Below are positions 62,529 to 64,000 of a stretch of DNA of 64,000 bases, in pieces. Both the position numbers and the translations under genes were made by a program. The stretch comes from Silene latifolia (Eukaryota > Streptophyta > Magnoliopsida > Caryophyllales > Caryophyllaceae): positions 224,592,292-224,656,291 of the forward strand of contig NC_133534.1 in the NCBI RefSeq assembly GCF_048544455.1, given 5' to 3'. How positions within the stretch are numbered: position 1 is the first letter of the stretch; each line of letters begins with the position of its first letter. Below the pieces are notes generated by a model. It was not told the origin of the DNA, made no database searches, and saw only the letters and a program-made list of their open reading frames with translations.

Positions 62529-62803
62529 TTCAAGAATTACTCATTAGGAGTAATTCTTGAATAGTCCCCATTTTGGGACTGTCTTTGTACGTTTCAAGTC
62601 ATTTAGGTAGTAAAACGTACTTGTGATTTATTAATGAGGAATGAGTTTGGTGGCGATCCCTTTAATGTTCTCCGAATACATGTATATGTGGAGTAATTAG
62701 TTATTCTACATAGATGTGTATTTGGAGAACTCAAGGGAATTGTGCCTTAATTTTTTCCTCATTAATAAATTACAAGTGTGTTTGCTAGTGACTTGAAACG
62801 TAC
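62529..62803 (+). ncRNA. Possible hairpin RNA in the CACTA leader (two short hairpins plus a 217-nt imperfect foldback)
   Basis: Two perfect short hairpins (62529-62561, 14-bp arms; 62563-62580) precede a long foldback. In it, GTACGTTTCAAGTC at 62587-62600 pairs with 62790-62803. Inside, ACTTGTGATTTATTAATGAG pairs almost fully with the opposite arm, followed by looser pairing to a small loop near 62697. The shape suits a miRNA or siRNA precursor. Transcription and processing are not shown by sequence. Confidence 0.4.
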
Positions 62804-62988
62804 ATTGACGGGTTTAGGTTGGAGTGATAAGGACCCCATTCGAAAATGGATTACTTATTGACAATATTTATATATTGTTTTCATATGTTTATTGTATAAT
62901 GTGGAGTAGAATGTTTAAATTTTGTATGTAATATTATTGTTATTTTTTAAAAATGTTTAAATTATTTTGGGGTCTTCTTTAGATTAAA

Positions 62989-63724
62989 ATGAAGAGATTG
63001 GAACGTTCATGGATGTATGAAGGAAGATTAGACCATTCCAATAAGAAAAGACGTCCTACCGCTAGATAAAAGGGTGTTAGCGAGTTTATTGAATTTGCTA
63101 AACAACAAGATGAATATGACTTGGTAGACAAAAAACTTAGGTGCCCTTGTGCCAAATGCAAAAACCTGAAATACCAGCTTGACATTGTAGTAGAAGAACA
63201 TCTCATTATAAACGGGTTTAAGCCAAATTATTACAATTGGATTTCACATGGAGAAGCATATTCTCCAATTCATGAACAAACTCACACCCAACAAATACAA
63301 AATGATGAGAACCCATATAGAGAGATGGTTGTTGATGCTATGGATTCCACTATTTTTAATAGTGATGACCATACAACTATTTCTGAAGAACAACCGCCAC
63401 ACCCACAAGCAAAAGCCTTTCTTGACATGTTAAAAGCCTCAGAAAAACTCTTGTATGAAGGAAGCAGAATGACATTGTTAAAAGCCGCTTCTAGGCTAAT
63501 TACCTTGAAATGTGAGTTTAATATGCCATTTGTTGTTGTTGATGGCATTGCCTCGTTTCTTGAGGAATCTTTCCCCGATGATAATATCATGACCCGAAGT
63601 TTCTATACTACCAAAAAAGTAGTTAAAGTTCTTCAGTTACCGCATGAAAAGATTGATGCATGTCCTGAAGGATGTATGCTATTTTGGAAAGATGATGCTT
63701 TGCTTGACAAATGTAAAGATTGTG
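62989..63724 (+). pseudogene. CACTA TNP2-type transposase, N-terminal part
   Basis: ATG at 62989 follows a good acceptor (TTCTTTAG). The frame reads RLERSWMYEGRLDHSNKKR, then one TAA at 63067, then continues in the same frame. Downstream are LRCPCAKCKN (Cys cluster of the transposase-associated domain), HLIINGFKPNYYNWISHGE, LKASEKLLYEGSRMTLLKAA and the C.GC..FWKD start of the Transposase_21 region. A gypsy-type LTR breaks it at 63725, straight after CKDC. The protein would cut and move CACTA ends. The stop codon and the insertion make this copy inactive. Confidence 0.85.
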
Positions 63725-64000
63725 TGTAACACCCCGTATTTTATTAAGTTGGATAAAATTCTTTTAATTGCTATTTTGAATTTAATTACATCATTTAACG
63801 ATTTATATATATATGCTTAGCTAATTAATTAATTTAATCATAATTCGATACGTTAATTTTAATAATCATTAATAAGTTTATTTAAAGTTAGTTCGAGTTT
63901 ATTGGAGTTAGTTCGGGTTTATTTATTTAATAATTTCCGTTCCTTTTACGAGTCCTTTATGAAAGTCGTCCCTTAGTGGATTCAAAATGGATTTAGGAAA
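63725..64000 (+). repeat. Start of a Ty3/gypsy-type LTR inserted in the CACTA transposase
   Basis: TGTAACACCCCGTATTTT is the typical start of plant chromovirus LTRs. It cuts the transposase frame sharply and runs AT-rich to the window end, so the rest cannot be seen. Confidence 0.7.

Larger units (their letters stand above)
61108..64000 (+). mobile_element. CACTA (En/Spm) transposon, 5' part, continuing past the window
   Basis: It begins with the canonical CACTACAAGAAAAAC terminus. About 370 bp of subterminal TGGCGAC/TGGCGATC repeats in both orientations follow, then a long leader, then a TNP2-type transposase start at 62989. An LTR element interrupts it at 63725. The 3' end is outside the window. 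It inserted into an older MITE copy (61024-61107). Confidence 0.9.

Overview
This is nuclear DNA of a flowering plant, most likely a eudicot. It carries GT-AG intron-split genes with close plant homologues (an ACA-type Ca2+-ATPase and an S-formylglutathione hydrolase), LTR retrotransposons of the Ty1/copia and Ty3/gypsy-Tat types, plant LINEs with a C-terminal RNase H, Helitrons, hAT, Stowaway and other MITEs, and a CACTA transposon. Species cannot be read from the window; Caryophyllales is only a weak guess. No bacterial, organellar or viral segment was seen.

Layout. 1-16787: the 3' part of a decayed Ty3/gypsy Tat-lineage retrotransposon (RT, RNase H, archaeal-type RNase H, integrase, a CTCGGCC-rich repeat zone, a long antisense ORF with its own TATA box and intron, then the 3' LTR). 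A complete 8.8-kb minus-strand copia element (7717-16529) splits that LTR; it has 985-bp LTRs and a perfect 5-bp target duplication. 16788-18605: AT-rich intergenic DNA with Helitron-like ends and a MITE. 18751-28248: a complete seven-exon plasma-membrane/endomembrane-type Ca2+ pump gene (1024 aa). Its 5.9-kb first intron holds at least four transposons. 28249-35428: intergenic DNA with an LTR-like repeat, then a 2.75-kb element bounded on both sides by long (TA)n tracts, then a minus-strand LINE. 35429-44025: three related non-autonomous Helitrons; the first is inserted in the LINE and contains a complete 4.9-kb copia element, and the third is nested in the 3' tip of the second. 44131-47896: a complete seven-exon S-formylglutathione hydrolase gene (287 aa), starting about 110 bp from the Helitron cluster. 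49330-52957: LTR-like DNA and a second, plus-strand LINE interrupted by a 352-bp mini-Helitron. 53753-56153: a minus-strand multi-exon gene of a DUF3615-like family. 56364-57553: a fourth Helitron. 58250-61107: MITEs and foldback repeats. 61108-64000: the 5' part of a CACTA transposon with subterminal repeats, a long imperfect hairpin and the start of a TNP2-type transposase. A new LTR beginning at 63725 interrupts the transposase.

The genes do not form a pathway. The Ca2+ pump handles Ca2+ export, S-formylglutathione hydrolase completes glutathione-dependent formaldehyde detoxification, and the third gene is uncharacterised. What unites the window is layered transposition. In two places, deleting a Helitron in silico restores an uninterrupted LINE reading frame at an A|T target, which proves the Helitron borders to the base. 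Several elements lie within about 20-210 bp of a gene's 5' end and may shape promoters.
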